From Sphingomonas sp. PP-CE-3G-477 (GTDB taxonomy: Bacteria; Pseudomonadota; Alphaproteobacteria; Sphingomonadales; Sphingomonadaceae), in the NCBI RefSeq assembly GCF_003050745.1, contig NZ_QAOF01000002.1, forward strand, positions 248,001 to 312,000: a DNA stretch of 64,000 bases. Direction: 5' to 3'. The translations under genes were made by a program, and so were the position numbers. Below the pieces are notes generated by a model. The model made no database searches. It was not told where the DNA came from and worked only from the letters and a program-made list of their open reading frames with translations. Positions 43,265 to 52,843 of this stretch are shown here, in pieces. How positions within the stretch are numbered: position 1 is the stretch's first letter; every line of letters starts with the position of its first letter.

Positions 43265-43943
43265 GCAGCCCCCGTCCCGCACGCCGCGTCAACAGTTCGG
43301 AAGCGATCAAAGCAATCAGCGATAACCCCACGGAAACGGCCGACAATCGCCAGACAAGCGCGTCTGCCCCCGGCTGCTGCAACGCCGAGTAGATCGCCAG
43401 CGGCAAGGTCTGCGTCTCGCCCGGCACGTTCGAAACGAACGTGATCGTCGCCCCGAACTCGCCGATCGACCGCGCGAAACCGAGCACCGCGCCGGCCAGT
43501 ACGCCCGGCACGCTCAGCGGCAGCGTCAACGTCCAGAATACACGCCAAGGCCCCGCCCCTAGCGTCCGCGCGGCGTTCTCCAGCCGTCGGTCGACCGCCT
43601 CGATCGAGATCCGCATCGCGCGCACCATCAAGGGCAGCGCCATGACGCCCGCCGCGATCGCCGCGCCGGTCCACCGGAACAATACCGTCACCCCGAACCA
43701 GTCCTGAAGCCAGCCGCCGATCGGGCCATTGGGTCCGAACGCGAGCAACAGCAGCCATCCCGTCACGACCGGCGGCACGACCAGGGGCAGATGGATGGCC
43801 GCATCGATGACGACCTTACCGGGAAAACGGACGCGCGCGAGCATCCATGCCAGCGCAAACGCGATGGGCAAGGTGACGGCCATCGCCACGCCGCCGACCT
43901 TCAGCGACAGCCCGACGATGGCCCATTCCGCAGCGTCGAGCAT
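43254..43943 (-). CDS. modB: Molybdate ABC transporter permease
   Basis: 229 residues with about five or six TM helices (GVAMAVTLPIAFALAWML; LPLVVPPVVTGWLLLLAF; WTGAAIAAGVMALPLMVRAM; and others). The cytoplasmic EAA loop (ENAARTLGAGPWRVFWTLTLPLSVPGV) contacts ModC. RSIGEFGATITF is typical of ModB. It starts immediately after modA (stop and start adjoin) and overlaps modC. Confidence 0.92.
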   Translation of the reverse strand: MLDAAEWAIVGLSLKVGGVAMAVTLPIAFALAWMLARVRFPGKVVIDAAIHLPLVVPPVVTGWLLLLAFGPNGPIGGWLQDWFGVTVLFRWTGAAIAAGVMALPLMVRAMRISIEAVDRRLENAARTLGAGPWRVFWTLTLPLSVPGVLAGAVLGFARSIGEFGATITFVSNVPGETQTLPLAIYSALQQPGADALVWRLSAVSVGLSLIALIASELLTRRAGRGLHVL

Positions 43944-44705
43944 CTAGCGCGCTGAAAACCCGTATCGAACGAAGATCGCCTTACCAGCCCGCGATACGAG
44001 GAACCGCCGGAACGCCTCCGCTTCGGGGTTGGTCGACGTCTTCAGGCGGGCGATCGGATAGGTGATCGCCGGATGCGTGTTCTCGGGAAAAACGCCTGCG
44101 ATCCGCACCTTGGCAGACGCCTTTGCGTCGGTGGCATAGACGATCCCCAGCGGCGCTGCGCCGCGCTCGACCAGCGCTAGCGTCGCGCGCACATTCTCCG
44201 CGCGCACGACCTTGGGTGAGACCTGAGCCCACACGCCGAGCTTCTCCAACGACGCCTGCCCGTATTTCCCCGCTGGCACCGCAGTGTCCGCCATGGCCAG
44301 AGGCCCTGCGGTCAGCACACGTACCAGCGCTGCGGGCGGCCGAACGGGGATACGGACCTTGCTGCCTGCTGGCGCGGCGACCACCAGCCGGTTGCCGAGG
44401 AATGTCACGCGCGTCGACGCGACGATCAGGTTCTTTGCCGCGAGTTCGTTCATCCAGTCCTCGTCCGCGGAGACGAACAGGTCGGCGGGCGCGCCGGACT
44501 CGACTTGGCGCGCGAGGGCCGAAGATGCCGCGAACGAAATCGTCGGCTTCGCATGCCCCTGCCTGGCCCACGCATCGGCTGCCGCGGTGAGCGATTCCTG
44601 CAACGATGCGGCGGCCAGCACCAGCGGCGCCCGCTGCTGGGCTTGCGCCGCGCCGGAACTGCCGAGCGCCGACAACGCCAAAACCAGCGGCAAAGAATGT
44701 TTCAC
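43944..44705 (-). CDS. modA: Molybdate ABC transporter substrate-binding protein
   Basis: 253 residues. A signal peptide (MKHSLPLVLALSALGSSGAAQAQ) leads to a periplasmic binding protein: LVLAAASLQESLTAAADAW, the Ser-Ser of AASSALARQVESGAPADLFVSADEDWM and TDAKASAKV fit ModA, which binds molybdate or tungstate. It is first in modABC and divergent from a porin gene 80 bp away, with which it may share regulation. Confidence 0.92.
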   Translation of the reverse strand: MKHSLPLVLALSALGSSGAAQAQQRAPLVLAAASLQESLTAAADAWARQGHAKPTISFAASSALARQVESGAPADLFVSADEDWMNELAAKNLIVASTRVTFLGNRLVVAAPAGSKVRIPVRPPAALVRVLTAGPLAMADTAVPAGKYGQASLEKLGVWAQVSPKVVRAENVRATLALVERGAAPLGIVYATDAKASAKVRIAGVFPENTHPAITYPIARLKTSTNPEAEAFRRFLVSRAGKAIFVRYGFSAR

Positions 44706-44785
44706 TTTTGTGACTCCTCCAACCCGTAACCACCGCTATAGGGCGCGACGAAGACGTCGCGCTACCGCGAAACGGAGTTACGATC

Positions 44786-46111
44786 CTGCCCCCGAACTCG
44801 TTCCGGTGCGCCGCGTTGGTGCTGGGCACTCTTGCCTCCCCCGCAATCGCGCAAGAGCAGGGGCTCGACGTGACCGGCAGCGTCCGGGTCCGCGGCGAGG
44901 CGCTCGACGGACAGCCGCGCATCGGCATTACGAGCGACGACCACGCCGTCTTCATCAGGGTCAGGCTGGGCGCGACCTACGCGAGCGGCCCGTTCGCGAT
45001 CGGTGGCGAGGTGATCGACTCCCGCGCGTATCTCGAGCCCCGGGAATCGACCGTCAGCGCCAGCGAAGTCGACGCACTCGAACCCGTCCAGGCCTGGATC
45101 CAGATCGCGCCGACCAGGAACGCCAAGCTCCGCCTGGGCCGGTTCACGATGAACCTCGGTTCCGGACGGCTCATCGTCGATGAGAATTTCCGTAACACGA
45201 CCAATGGCTTTACGGGCGCAAGGTTCGACTGGAGCAACATGGCCGGCGACGCGCTGACGGCGTTCTGGACGATGCCGCAACAGCGCCTGCCCGACGACGA
45301 TGCCGGAATCCGCGCGGACAGGCTCGTTCGCGACCGAGAACGCACCGCGCTGCAATTCTACGGTGCGATCGCCACCAAGGCCGGTGTATTCGGCGGTGAA
45401 CTCGAGGGGTATGCGTTTCGCCTTCAGGAACGTGATGCGCCCGACTTCCTGACGCGCAACCGGCGTCTCTGGACGCTCGGCGGACGGCTTGCGAACACGG
45501 CTGCTACCGGTCGAACGGACTATGAGCTCGAAGCGGTGTGGCAATCGGGCACCGCCCGGCTTTCGTCCGCTGCCGCCGACACGACGGACCGGCGCGTCTC
45601 GGCGGTCTTCGTACACGGCGGGCTCAGCTACACACTGCCTGGCGGTTGGAAACCACGACTGCGGTTCGCCGCCGATTACGCCAGCGGCAACGGCCGAGGC
45701 GACGACCATATCGGCCGGTTCGACACGCTCTACGGCGCACGCAGTTTCGAATTCGCCCCCAGCGGACTGTACGGCGAGGTCGCACGTGCGAACCTGATCA
45801 GCGTCGAGACACGACTGGAGCTTGTCCCGACCAAGCGGACCGATGCCTATTTCGCTGTCCGTCCGCTCTGGCTCGCCAATGCGACCGACAGCTTCGGCCA
45901 GACCGGCGTGCGCGATCCCAGCGGCGCATCGGGTCGCACCGCGGGGACGCAGTTCGAAACCCGTGTACGCTGGTGGGCGGTTCCGGAACGCGTCCGCATG
46001 GCCGCGGGCGGGGTCTATCTCGCCAAGGGTCGCTTCCTCCGCGTCGCGCCCAACGCACCCACGACCGGAGACACGCGCTACGCTTATGCGGAAGTGACCT
46101 ACAGCTTCTAG
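44786..46111 (+). CDS. Alginate-export-family outer-membrane porin
   Basis: 441 residues if read from CTG at 44786. This gives a complete signal peptide (PPNSFRCAALVLGTLASPAIAQ), and GGAG lies 8 nt before it. The alternatives GTG 44816 or TTG 44813 shorten the signal and lack a ribosome site. The remainder is a beta-barrel with the AlgE-like block RLGRFTMNLGSGRLIVDENFRNTTNGFTGA and a C-terminal Phe. It should form a diffusion channel for an anionic solute. It is divergent from modABC, so molybdate entry is possible. Its stop overlaps that of the converging glycosyltransferase gene (CTAG). Confidence 0.75.
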   Translation: MPPNSFRCAALVLGTLASPAIAQEQGLDVTGSVRVRGEALDGQPRIGITSDDHAVFIRVRLGATYASGPFAIGGEVIDSRAYLEPRESTVSASEVDALEPVQAWIQIAPTRNAKLRLGRFTMNLGSGRLIVDENFRNTTNGFTGARFDWSNMAGDALTAFWTMPQQRLPDDDAGIRADRLVRDRERTALQFYGAIATKAGVFGGELEGYAFRLQERDAPDFLTRNRRLWTLGGRLANTAATGRTDYELEAVWQSGTARLSSAAADTTDRRVSAVFVHGGLSYTLPGGWKPRLRFAADYASGNGRGDDHIGRFDTLYGARSFEFAPSGLYGEVARANLISVETRLELVPTKRTDAYFAVRPLWLANATDSFGQTGVRDPSGASGRTAGTQFETRVRWWAVPERVRMAAGGVYLAKGRFLRVAPNAPTTGDTRYAYAEVTYSF

Positions 46112-49100
46112 TTCGCCGTCACTCGCCCGGTCCGTGCCAGCTTGCCCCAGCCGACCAACGGCCCACGCAGCGCCTGCGCGATCGCCTTCAGCACGACGTA
46201 ATACATGACCTGCCGATAGCCGATCCGCTGCGGGATCAGCAGCCATAGCAATCGCCAGCGTTCCTTCCGCTCCAGCGCGAACGCGATCGTCGCCGCCAGA
46301 AGGTCGATCGCGGTGAAGATCAGCCAGTAGGCGAGCATCGTGTAGACGTCGTGGCTCGTCTGCTCCCAACCATGCGCCTGCACCGAGAGGTAGGTCGAAG
46401 CGAAGCTGATCAGCAGCGCGAGATCGATGATCGGCGAGATCGACGCGAGGATGATCTGGAACACGATCGCCTGCGGCAACCCGACCCAGCCAAGCCCGCG
46501 CGGATGCGACCGACCGATCGCCGAGCGGTGTTTGTAGAGGCATTGCAACGTCCCGAACGCCCAGCGGAACCGCTGTTTGGCGAGCGCGCGCATCGTCTCG
46601 GGTGCCTCGGTCCACGCGATCGCGAACTGGTCGTACTGGACGGTCCAGCCATGCCGCTGGATCGCGATCGTCAGGTCCTGGTCCTCAGCGAGCGTATCGT
46701 CGGGATAGCCGCCGACGCTGCGGATCGCCTCCAGCCGCCACGCACCGACCGCGCCCGGCACGACCGTCATCGCGTTCAACCGCGCCAGCGCGCGCCGCTC
46801 GAGATTTTGCGCGGTGATGTATTCGAGCGCCTGCCATTTGGTGATCAGGTTGACGCGGTTGCCAACCTTCGCGTTGCCCGCGACCGCACCGAGCTTCGGA
46901 TCGACGAACCACCGTGCGAGGCGGGCGATCGTCATCGGTTCGAACTGCGTATCGGCATCGAGGGCGATCACGATCTCGCCGCGCGCCAGTTCGAGCCCAC
47001 GGTTGAGCGCGCGCGCCTTGCCGCCGTTTTCCAGCGTCAACAGGCGGACGCGGTCGTCGCCGGCGAATGCCTTGGCAACGACGCGGCTGGTGCAGTCGCT
47101 CGATCCGTCGTCGATCACGATGACTTCGATCGCGACGTCGTTCGAGGCCAGCACGCCCTCGACGGCGCGGACGATCACGCGCTCCTCGTTGAACGCCGGG
47201 ATCATTACCGTGACGAACCGCGATGGATCGATCGCGGGGAACACCGTCTTCAACTCGCGGCGGGCCTGGATCAGTGCGAGCGCGGACAAGGCCAGCGCAC
47301 GGATGATGCCGATCGTGATCGCGATGCCGAAGATCCAGCGAAGCGCGACGACGATACCGCCGAGCGTGCTGAACAGCGCGAGATCGGCGACCGCGGCGAC
47401 GCGGTCGCTCGACGAGATCACGGGCATCGACTGGTTGCGCGACAGCCCGGCAAGCGTCGAGACGGGGACGAAACTGTAGCCCTCCGCGCGCAACCGCTCG
47501 ATGATGACCGGCAGCGCTGCGACGGTTTGGGCACGGTTGCCGCCGGCGTCGTGGAGCAGGATGACGTTGCCGCTGCGCTCGGGGCCGCCGGCCTCAACGC
47601 CGGCGATGGTGCGGTCGATGATTGCCTGCACGCCGGGGCGCTTCCAGTCGTCGGGATCGACGTGCAGGCCGACCGAGATGTAGCCGCGCTGTTGCGCTTC
47701 GAGCGCGGGCAGGATCTCGTCCGCGGTGCTCGGCTCGGCATCGCCGAAATAGGGCGCGCGGAACAGCCGGAGCGAGCGCCCGGTGAACGCCTGGAATAGC
47801 CGCTGCGTGGTGTTGAGCTCGTACTTTACCTGCCGCGTCGACACGTTGGCGAGGTTCGGGTGAGTATAGGTGTGGCTGCCGATCTCATGGCCTTCGTCGA
47901 CCATCCGCTGGAGCAGGGGCCGCTCGGTCAGCGCGTTCTCGCCGATCACGAAGAATGTCGCCGGTGCATGCTCGCGCTTCAGGATGTCGAGGATCTGCGG
48001 CGTCCATTCCGGATCGGGACCGTCGTCGAACGTGAGCGCGAGCTGCTTCGGGCGATAGCCGGTCCGTGCCACGACGTAGGGCGACGGCATCCGTTTGAAG
48101 ACGACGTCGGCGATCGTGCCGTCCTTGGCAGGTACCGCGTTGCGAATGCCGGTGACGGGCTCGGCAGCGATCTTCAGGATCTCGCCGCTGCCCTCGATGT
48201 CGACGTTGGTACCGGCCGGCATCGCGTCGATCGCGGCTGGCGGGGGCAGCTTGCGATGGTTGCGCCCCCAGATCGACCAGAGGCCCGGATCCTCGGAGCC
48301 GAGACGCCACAGCGCGACGCTGCCGAGGCCCGCCTTTTGCAGGAACGCGATCTGGTTGTAGGCCGATGCCGCGTCGAGCAGCCAGACCTGATGCTGCGTA
48401 CCGCCTTCCGAATAGGCGAAGCTGCTGTTGCCGCTGGTCTTGTCGAAGGTCGGGACGGTGCCCGAATCGGCCGCCGCCTGCCACGCTTCCTCGACGTCGA
48501 GCGCATCGCCGTTGCCGCTGTCCGCGCCCGCGTGCCAGTCATAGGCATAGGAGCCGATCGCGACGACCAGCTTCGACGGGGGAATGCCGCGCGCCGCGTC
48601 GGCGACCATGTGCGCGAACCAGCGCTGTGACGCGATCGGCCCCGCCGCGCCGCTCGTCTCGTGCTCGTCATACGCCATCAGGAAGATCTTGTCGGTGACC
48701 TTGGCATAGGCGGGCAGATCCCAGTCGGGGTTGGCGACCGGGGCGGCGATCGCGACGACCCAGCCGCGGGACGAGAACCGCGCGCGCGTTTCTGCGAGAA
48801 AGGCGCGATAATTCGGTTGCGCCGATGCGGGCAGGTCCTCGAAATCGTAGAACACGCCGCCGGCATGGTTCGCGCCGAGGAACGGGACGAGCTTGTCGAG
48901 GAAGGCTGCGCGTGCCTTCGGATCGGCGAACAGAGCTGCGCTGCCCGCACCGTCCCAGTTCCCGTCGACCGCATTCTGCACCATCGGCAAGATCATCGGG
49001 CGGTGGACCGCCTTGTTGAGGATGTCGCGCCCGGCCTGATCGCGGAACACCGTGATGTGATGATCCTTGCCGGTGATCGAGACCCAACCGGGGATCAGCC

Positions 49101-49476
49101 AGTCGAGTTGTTCGACGTGCCGCGCGAGGCTGGCCGTGCTCGCGTCGTCCCACGGCGCGTGGAAGGCGATCGCGAGCGGTGGATTGGCGCCATTGCCGAC
49201 ACCGGGCTTGGCCGCGCTCGTTCCGAACAGCTGCTTGGCGTAGTAATCGAGGTCGCGCCGGGTCTCGCGGAGGATGCCGCCACGCGGCGCCGGCAGCTTG
49301 TGGAGCGCAGGGTGCTCGGGCTCGATCGGCAGCAGCGGCGCGGTCGGCACCGCGCCGATCGAGACGGCGAACACCGCGATCGACAACAGCAGCAACGCGA
49401 TGAACGCGGCAACGCCAAAGGTGAACCGCCGACGCCGGCGTCCGCTTGCATCATAGAATACGGGATTGAGCGACAT
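46108..49476 (-). CDS. Three-domain protein: GH18-like, polysaccharide deacetylase and family 2 glycosyltransferase
   Basis: 1122 residues. After an N-terminal TM helix (VAAFIALLLLSIAVFAVSIGA) comes a GH18-like TIM barrel (about 100-410; GGVFYDFEDLPASAQ, KIFLMAYDEHE). Next is a NodB deacetylase (LALTFDDGPDPEW, about 480-690; metal site SHTYTHPN), two TM helices, then a processive GT2 (IDDGSSDCTS, LDADTQ, EDQD, QRFRW) and C-terminal TM helices. In PNAG systems the corresponding activities are split among PgaB and PgaC. This single protein may therefore make, deacetylate and trim a hexosamine polymer at the inner membrane. No other exopolysaccharide genes adjoin. Confidence 0.87.
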   Translation of the reverse strand: MSLNPVFYDASGRRRRRFTFGVAAFIALLLLSIAVFAVSIGAVPTAPLLPIEPEHPALHKLPAPRGGILRETRRDLDYYAKQLFGTSAAKPGVGNGANPPLAIAFHAPWDDASTASLARHVEQLDWLIPGWVSITGKDHHITVFRDQAGRDILNKAVHRPMILPMVQNAVDGNWDGAGSAALFADPKARAAFLDKLVPFLGANHAGGVFYDFEDLPASAQPNYRAFLAETRARFSSRGWVVAIAAPVANPDWDLPAYAKVTDKIFLMAYDEHETSGAAGPIASQRWFAHMVADAARGIPPSKLVVAIGSYAYDWHAGADSGNGDALDVEEAWQAAADSGTVPTFDKTSGNSSFAYSEGGTQHQVWLLDAASAYNQIAFLQKAGLGSVALWRLGSEDPGLWSIWGRNHRKLPPPAAIDAMPAGTNVDIEGSGEILKIAAEPVTGIRNAVPAKDGTIADVVFKRMPSPYVVARTGYRPKQLALTFDDGPDPEWTPQILDILKREHAPATFFVIGENALTERPLLQRMVDEGHEIGSHTYTHPNLANVSTRQVKYELNTTQRLFQAFTGRSLRLFRAPYFGDAEPSTADEILPALEAQQRGYISVGLHVDPDDWKRPGVQAIIDRTIAGVEAGGPERSGNVILLHDAGGNRAQTVAALPVIIERLRAEGYSFVPVSTLAGLSRNQSMPVISSSDRVAAVADLALFSTLGGIVVALRWIFGIAITIGIIRALALSALALIQARRELKTVFPAIDPSRFVTVMIPAFNEERVIVRAVEGVLASNDVAIEVIVIDDGSSDCTSRVVAKAFAGDDRVRLLTLENGGKARALNRGLELARGEIVIALDADTQFEPMTIARLARWFVDPKLGAVAGNAKVGNRVNLITKWQALEYITAQNLERRALARLNAMTVVPGAVGAWRLEAIRSVGGYPDDTLAEDQDLTIAIQRHGWTVQYDQFAIAWTEAPETMRALAKQRFRWAFGTLQCLYKHRSAIGRSHPRGLGWVGLPQAIVFQIILASISPIIDLALLISFASTYLSVQAHGWEQTSHDVYTMLAYWLIFTAIDLLAATIAFALERKERWRLLWLLIPQRIGYRQVMYYVVLKAIAQALRGPLVGWGKLARTGRVTAN

Positions 49477-49591
49477 GAGGAGGGTATCAACCGGCGGAAG
49501 GAAAACGGCAAATTGCTATTTCACGTCGCTACAGCGCGTTACCGGGGGACGCTGCTGAAAAATGCGTCACGCGTGGTTTAGGGATGCGCCC

Positions 49592-49720
49592 GTCATCTTT
49601 CCGCATCCCCTCCCGCATGCGGGAGGGGGCCAAGGGGTGGGCGTCCGGCCCGGACGCACGCTGCGCTTGGCGATAGCGCGAGCCCACCCCAAACCCTTCC
49701 CGCCTGCGGGAAGGGGGAGT
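49592..49720. repeat. Inverted pair of REP-like palindromes (family D)
   Basis: CCCCTCCCGCATGCGGGAGG followed by GGGCCAAGGGGTGGG faces CCCACCCCAAACCC followed by TTCCCGCCTGCGGGAAGGGG. The unit is larger than the others and ends just before the second TonB receptor's stop, so it could also terminate its transcription. Confidence 0.75.
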
Positions 49721-49724
49721 CGGA

Positions 49725-52049
49725 TCAGCGGAACTTGCCGCTGAGCGATACGCCGATGATCCGCGGTTCGTTGAACACCGCCGCCATGTAGTTCTCGATC
49801 ACGCCCTTGAGGTTCTTCTCGCCGGTGATGTTGCGCGCGAACACGGCGAACTCATACGCATCGTCCGGCGCGGCGTAACCGATCTTCAGGCCGCCCTCGA
49901 AGTTGCCGTTCGCGGTGAACTCCTTGGTCTTGTACAGCACGAACTGCGTGTAGCCCTGGATGTTGAAGTCGCCCGCGATGAACGCGCGACCGCCATTGCC
50001 GAGCGGCTGGTCGTAGCGCGCGGTGAGATCGACGTTATACTCCGGTGCGTTCGGCAGCGGCTCGCCGTCGATCTTGACCAGATAGGTCGTCCCGAACGCG
50101 CCGGGCACTGCGCGGGGCACGCGCGACGGCGTGCAGACCACGACGTTGTTGAGCGCGCAGACCTGCACCTCGGTCGTCTTGTCGCGGATAGCGCTATGCA
50201 ACAGGCTCAGGCCCGCACCCAGGGTAAGGTTCGGGACCGGCTTCCAATTGGCCTCGGCTTCCATGCCGTACGCCTCGGCCTTGTTGCCGTTGAACAGGAT
50301 GCCGTTGCCGTTGAGGTCGTTGCCGTTGAGCTGGATGTCGTTGACGCGGTAGCCGAACACCGTCGCGTTGAGGCTCAGCGTGTTGTCGAGCAGACGCGTC
50401 TTGATCCCCGTCTCCCACGACAGGATCGTCTCCGAGTTCGCGGTCGAGAAGTCGGAGTTGAACACCGCCGAACGCCCCTGGATCGTCGGTCCGCGGAAGC
50501 CTTGGGCGATGCGCGAATACAGGCTGATATCGGGGCTCGCCTGGTACAGGATGCTCGCATCCCAGCTCGGTTTGGTCGACTTGAGCGTCACGTCGCGACG
50601 ACCGCGATACGTTACGGCACTATTGGCCTGGTCCGCCGTCTTCAGCAGTTCGGTACGCTTCTTATCTTCGGTGATCCGGCCGCCAAGCGTCACGGTCAGC
50701 TTGTCCATCAGCTCATAGCTGATCTGACCAAAGCCCGCCCATGAGGTGTTCACGTCGTGCAGCCGCACCCAGTTGTTCGGGTTGCGCGCCGTGCCCGTCA
50801 GGAAAAACGCGCGTTGGTAGAAATCGGTGATGTCACGATTGTCGAAATACAGGCCACCGATCTGCCAGTTGAACCGCCCGCCGGGGGTGCCGGCGACGCG
50901 CAGTTCTTGCGACCACTGATCGAGATCGCGGATCTGGCCCTGCGACTGACCAAAGCCGTTGGCGACACCGCGGACTGGGAAGTTCGCAGCCGCACCGCCG
51001 TCGGTATCGCCGCGGCTGAAGCCCGACGTCGTCTCGTACGCGGTGATCGAGGTCAGCGTGGCCGGACCGAAGTCGTAGGACGCGCGGGCTGAACCGCCAT
51101 AGGTGTTGTAGCTCTGCGGGTTGTCGTTCCCCTCGTCGAGCGACACGGTGTTGCGCGGCTCGGCAGACGCATCGTTCGAGCCCTTCTTCAGCGCGCCGCG
51201 GTGGAACAGCGTCGAGGTGCCGTCATACCAGCGAGCATGACCCGACAGGTCCAGCGTAAAGCGCTCGCCCGGCGTCAGCGCGAGCTGCACGCGGACGTTG
51301 CGATCGTCGAACCCGCCCATCGCGTCCTTGCGCGGCGTCGCGGTATTGTCGGCACTGACGCCGGCAAAGGCGTTGTCGACGTAGTTCTCGCGGTGCTGGA
51401 TCAACGTCGACAAGCGGATCGACAACAGGTCCTTGATCAGCGGACCGCCGACACCGGCGTCCAGGCTGACGCTGTTGTACGAGCCGACCGAGACCGAGGC
51501 GCGGCTCTCGAAATCGTTGGTCGGCTTGTTGGTGTCGAACTTGATGATGCCCGCGGTGGTGTTGCGGCCGAACAGCGAGCCCTGCGGACCGCGCAGCACT
51601 TCGACCTGGCGGACGTCGTAGACCGGGTTCGACTTCAGCACGACATGCTCGAGGATCACGTCGTCCTGGATGATCGTGACCGGCTGCGAGGCGCCGAGGT
51701 AGAAATCGATGTTGCCGAGACCGCGAATGTAGAAGCGCGGGAAGATGCGGCCGGTGGTCGATTCGACGTATAGGCCGGGAACGCGACCCGACAGCGCGAG
51801 CAGCGTGTCGTCGCCGCCGGCGGTGTACGCGCGCAGGGCGTCGCCCGACGCGACGCCGACCGAGAGCGGCACCTTCTGGAGGTTCTCGGAGCGGCGCTCT
51901 GCGGTGACGACGATATCGCCGAGACCTTCCGCGGGAGCAGCCTGCTCCTGGACGGGCGCCGCATCCTGCGCGAACGCCGCCGAACCAGCCAGCACCGAAC
52001 CACACGCGACGCCGAGCATCAGCGCCGACTTAACGACCGAAATCTTCAC
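49725..52049 (-). CDS. TonB-dependent receptor
   Basis: 774 residues from a GTG ending at 52049, which has GGGGA upstream and gives a clean signal peptide (VKISVVKSALMLGVACGSVLAGSAAFAQ). The TonB-box-like DIVVTAERRSENLQKVPLSV, the plug (RFYIRGLGNIDFYLG; RQVEVLRGPQGSLFGRNTTAG) and a C-terminal barrel ending GKFR are typical of the sphingomonad receptor family with broad substrates. No transport partner adjoins it, so the ligand is unknown. Confidence 0.9.
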   Translation of the reverse strand: MKISVVKSALMLGVACGSVLAGSAAFAQDAAPVQEQAAPAEGLGDIVVTAERRSENLQKVPLSVGVASGDALRAYTAGGDDTLLALSGRVPGLYVESTTGRIFPRFYIRGLGNIDFYLGASQPVTIIQDDVILEHVVLKSNPVYDVRQVEVLRGPQGSLFGRNTTAGIIKFDTNKPTNDFESRASVSVGSYNSVSLDAGVGGPLIKDLLSIRLSTLIQHRENYVDNAFAGVSADNTATPRKDAMGGFDDRNVRVQLALTPGERFTLDLSGHARWYDGTSTLFHRGALKKGSNDASAEPRNTVSLDEGNDNPQSYNTYGGSARASYDFGPATLTSITAYETTSGFSRGDTDGGAAANFPVRGVANGFGQSQGQIRDLDQWSQELRVAGTPGGRFNWQIGGLYFDNRDITDFYQRAFFLTGTARNPNNWVRLHDVNTSWAGFGQISYELMDKLTVTLGGRITEDKKRTELLKTADQANSAVTYRGRRDVTLKSTKPSWDASILYQASPDISLYSRIAQGFRGPTIQGRSAVFNSDFSTANSETILSWETGIKTRLLDNTLSLNATVFGYRVNDIQLNGNDLNGNGILFNGNKAEAYGMEAEANWKPVPNLTLGAGLSLLHSAIRDKTTEVQVCALNNVVVCTPSRVPRAVPGAFGTTYLVKIDGEPLPNAPEYNVDLTARYDQPLGNGGRAFIAGDFNIQGYTQFVLYKTKEFTANGNFEGGLKIGYAAPDDAYEFAVFARNITGEKNLKGVIENYMAAVFNEPRIIGVSLSGKFR

Positions 52050-52231
52050 GATGATATTCCCCAATAGTGCGGCGGCGTCCCTGACGACCGGCCGCACATC
52101 CCAATACGCAACGCCGCTATGCGCCATCGACCGCCCTCCCCGGGCGGCCCGACGACGCCTCGCGACGCTCACTCCCCGGCTCGGCGGTTAGGCGGGGATT
52201 GTGTTAGGATGATGACAGTTGGTGGAGCAGA

Positions 52232-52504
52232 TTACGGGTAATTTTGGCGCGCATGTACGACGTTGACGATCTCGATCGTGCCCGACACAACTCGATAGAT
52301 GAGAAGGTAGTTGGGGTGCACGACAGCCTCGCGCGTACCGTCGGCCCTGCCGGGTCGGTACATGAATGGGTGATCGGCAAGACGGTCAGCGCATGCCGCG
52401 ATCGATGTCGAAAGGCGCTCGGCTGCGTCCCTATTCCGATCGGCGATGTAATCGAGAATCGTGGTGGCATCCTCGACCGCTTTAGGGCGCCATATCAGCT
52501 TCAG
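52232..52504 (-). CDS. parE: ParE/RelE-type toxin
   Basis: 90 residues if begun at CTG (52504-52502). LKLIWRPKAVEDATTILDYIADRN, DRLADHPFMYRPGR and YLLIYRVVSGTIEIVNVVHARQNYP are ParE-family blocks; such toxins poison gyrase or cleave mRNA. There is no ATG, GTG or TTG in this frame at the right place, but the CTG overlaps the antitoxin's TGA as CTGA, matching the ATGA/GTGA coupling seen elsewhere, with GGAG just upstream. CTG initiation would limit toxin yield. Confidence 0.8.
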   Translation of the reverse strand: MKLIWRPKAVEDATTILDYIADRNRDAAERLSTSIAACADRLADHPFMYRPGRADGTREAVVHPNYLLIYRVVSGTIEIVNVVHARQNYP

Positions 52505-52692
52505 CGATCTCCGCCTGATCGATCGGTAGACGCCAAGACTGATCTCATCGCGGCGACGGCATCTTCGTGTGCAATTGATGGACGAGGATCTGCCAGCGAC
52601 TGCGCGACCTTTTCGCGTAGCCAACGATCATAAGCTTCTGCTGAGATCGAGGACTCGGACTCCAGGGGGCTGGATGAGACTTGCGCCATCAC
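52501..52692 (-). CDS. RelB/ParD-type antitoxin
   Basis: 63 residues. The segment EAYDRWLREKVAQSLADPRPSIAH is characteristic of short RelB/StbD-like antitoxins encoded just before ParE-type toxins; the rest is a short helix (EDAVAAMRSVLAS). It should bind and neutralise the toxin and, with it, repress the operon. The stop overlaps the toxin start. A second Met codon follows the first, so either can start. Confidence 0.78.
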   Translation of the reverse strand: MMAQVSSSPLESESSISAEAYDRWLREKVAQSLADPRPSIAHEDAVAAMRSVLASTDRSGGDR

Positions 52693-52721
52693 GCAAGCCT
52701 ACGCCTATCGCTGCCGAATGC

Positions 52722-52835
52722 AACGTGGCCGCGCCGCGGCAAAGCCGCGTCGTCGGACCACACGACCGAGGGCGAGCTCGGCCGGTCGCCGGCCGGCTTG
52801 GCGTAGCCTCGGCTATGCCGCGGCGCCGCTTAGCC
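52722..52835. other. Cluster of GC-rich hairpins between lepA and the toxin-antitoxin genes
   Basis: Several short inverted repeats occur close together: CGCGGCAAAGCCGCG (52735-52749), GCCGGTCGCCGGC near 52780, and AGCC-TC-GGCT near 52805. They probably end lepA transcription or shape the toxin-antitoxin promoter region. There is no U-tract to mark a classic terminator. Confidence 0.4.
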
Positions 52836-52843
52836 TTGGGCGC

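Noticed and set aside
44762..46615. 617-codon open frame on the minus strand spanning the porin and part of the glycosyltransferase
   Set aside because: It crosses two well-supported genes in the wrong register and has no recognisable protein features.
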